Below are positions 61,983 to 64,000 of a stretch of DNA of 64,000 nucleotides, in pieces. Made by a program: the position numbers and the translations under genes. The stretch is from NCBI GenBank assembly GCA_947247005.1, contig OX365951.1:69501-133500 (forward strand), in the 5' to 3' direction. Below the pieces are notes generated by a model that saw only the letters and a program-made list of their open reading frames with translations, searched no databases and was not told where the DNA came from. The stretch comes from Spisula solida (lineage: Eukaryota > Mollusca > Bivalvia > Venerida > Mactridae). Each line of letters starts with the position of its first letter. Within the stretch, counting starts at the first letter, position 1.

Positions 61983-64000
61983 AGAACATGATCATCGAGT
62001 CTGAGAAGAAGAATTTAAATACTAGGTTAATTGGTACATTATTCAGAATGTCGATTTAAACGAAGTAGGTATCTTATTCTCCTAAACCATTAGAGGTCTA
62101 ACACAAACACAAATGATAAAAAAACTTAGACCAGTCGTAAAAATGACAAGAGAGCGTATGTGTTCACTAATAAAAGCTGACATTCGGCTTTATGGTCGCC
62201 AAAACATTCGTGCTACATTAGATAAAAAAAATAATAGCAAAAACTTCACGCAAGCAATAAAAGTTTTCTAGATAATGAGCCAAAACCCCACAACCTACTA
62301 AAACACAGACAACATAAAACAATGTAAAACAACAAAGGCATCGCAAAACAGTACAGAAGATAAATACGTTACTATCTAGGGATCCGCTGTCTTTGAACAA
62401 GTTGTCAGATATGTTATCAAACTGGTTTAGAAGGGTAACATACGTACTTTTTACTGAATGAATATTGACAGACAACACTACTGATGTCAACTGTACTAGA
62501 AAAATTCATAGCCTGTGCATAATAACCTAATCTTTGTAATAATATAGGCAGCTGAGTCGGGAAAATAAAACTCTTTTCTGAAATAATTCCGGAGTTAAAT
62601 CTGTAATTTTCTTTAATAACATTCATGAACAAGCACAACAGTCTATGATTTATTTTACATTTTTTGTTTCTGTCAGGTTACAGTAAATCAATGTTTGAAC
62701 GAATTATATCAAATTGAAAATTTAAATCTTGCGTACATTGAAGTTTATTTTGTATATTCTCTACAACATAACCAATCTACTTCACCTTACTTACGCCCGT
62801 ATATATAGTGACCGATACACTAGTACAACTTCACAATGTACTACGACATATACTAAACCTTTAGAAGCGCCTGTGCTTTATATGATTGTCCTAGTTTCAA
62901 ATATATAACCCACTTGTCAATAAAATACTTGGATAATCGGGTCTATCGCTACTACTTTTGTTAATTAACAGAGACGTTTTGATTCTTTTAGAGATTTTAA
63001 AATCTAATCATGTTTTGAGCCGTAAAATAGTTGACGTCTAAAGATGCATGCTATAGATCATTAGATTTAACACAAATTCGTTCACGCGTGCACACTGTTC
63101 TACAAATCCCACTCGCGACCTGCTTAGAGTAACGTATTGAAAAAAAACTGTACATAACCAAACTTTGGAACATCAAATTTCAGTATATGTGGTTTATTAT
63201 ATGCATTAGTGACGTTATTGATATAACGAAATGCGATAGAATTAACGTTAATGGACTTGGCATTTAAGTTCGATTTACGCATTATTTTCAATGTAAAGAC
63301 CACAACTAAGCCACATGACATACCATAATGCATAAATAAAGTAATACGCTGCCATACGTTTGCGATAAAACCGAGAGTTTAAGCACGTTTCAATCAGATT
63401 CGCGATGGCTATAAAATGTATGCAATGCTTTTTAATATTTGGTTGAACCTCCTGAATGCTACACCTTTAAATTTCTATAACCATTTTTAAGGAAGTAACC
63501 CATACCTTACTTTTTTTACAGAAAACGCAATGGACAGAAACATTTCAGCTTTCTTAACATCCCGATATTGCCAATTTGTGAATCAGTTTAACAACAGTAA
63601 ATCAGTTTAGTCCTTATACTGTATGCCGCAAGTAGACAAACCATTTCCTTATTTTCGAGTGATTAGATGTAATTTACATACATATCCCGCAGATAATGGA
63701 ACCATTGGTAGTTTCCCCAGCCATCCGTGGCGTCAGCGTCATTCTATTAACCTCATTACGATATTGTATTGCATAGATGTAAATTGGAAATTGATGTAAA
63801 CCACAGAAGGGACTGCAGGAGTCAGTATTAGACAATAAACACAGCGCTGTATTACAGGAAATTATGATATACGGTGACTGACTGTAGATAGGATCCATGC
63901 CCGAGTAATATCATAAAGCCAGGGACAATAGACGAACATTATATTATAGAATATAGAATAGCTCAACAACTGAACGCTGGTTTGCAACGAACACAAGTGC

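Larger units (their letters stand above)
55661..64000 (-). other. Upstream intron or 5' region of the Ig gene
   Basis: The exon at 55533-55660 needs an upstream exon ending in phase 1 and carrying the start codon and signal peptide. No convincing one is seen in these 8.3 kb (one weak candidate near 62300-62341 is discussed under findings). The stretch contains an inverted SINE pair at 57.3-57.8 kb and a tandem-array transposon at 60.5-62.0 kb. In 55670-57310, 57810-60480 and 62000-64000 I see nothing supportable. Confidence 0.5.

Overview
The window looks like AT-rich nuclear DNA of a bivalve mollusc. The evidence is a split gene with very large introns, and several tandem-repeat transposons of the 'pearl' / rolling-circle type that are characteristic of bivalve genomes. 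There are also tRNA-derived SINE heads and many short terminal-inverted-repeat DNA transposons. No bacterial, viral or organellar gene organisation is visible, and no complete tRNA, rRNA or CRISPR array was found.

One gene dominates. On the minus strand, four exons at 55533-55660, 49953-50172, 34476-34778 and 3153-3277 join in frame with GT/AG junctions and phases 1-0-1-1. They encode about 257 residues of a secreted, probably GPI-anchored, two-immunoglobulin-domain cell-surface protein. It resembles the Dpr / zig-8 (Dpr-DIP, lachesin, IgLON-like) family of neuronal recognition proteins. The first Ig domain is split between the 55.5 kb and 50 kb exons, the second is one symmetric phase 1-1 exon, and the last exon encodes a small-residue stalk, a hydrophobic tail and a stop. 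The 5' end (start codon and signal peptide) was not convincingly found and probably lies beyond base 64000. Candidate poly(A) signals on the minus strand lie near 2949 and 2072. Only about 0.8 kb of 52.5 kb is coding, so nearly everything else is intron.

Layout: 1-2050 downstream flank with a mariner-like element. 2050-3277 putative 3' UTR and last exon. 3278-34475 a 31 kb intron packed with transposons: mariner/Tc1 types, hAT types with perfect 8-bp target duplications, pearl-type arrays of 144-156 bp units, palindromic fold-back elements and a GCGTGAA-rich repeat. 34476-34778 Ig2 exon. 34779-49952 a 15 kb intron with fewer repeats, a mariner-like element, a long-TIR MITE and an unidentified coding-like fragment on the plus strand (46290-46570). 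49953-50172 second half of Ig1. 50173-55532 a 5.4 kb repeat-poor intron. 55533-55660 first half of Ig1. 55661-64000 upstream intron or flank with an inverted SINE pair and a 168-bp-period pearl-type array.

The most interesting non-genic signal is structural. Arrays with different repeat units share one architecture: tandem core, a GACGGACGG-like or CCAACC-like microsatellite, a C-rich/G-rich terminal hairpin, then an AT-rich end. This points to several related non-autonomous rolling-circle families rather than independent satellites.
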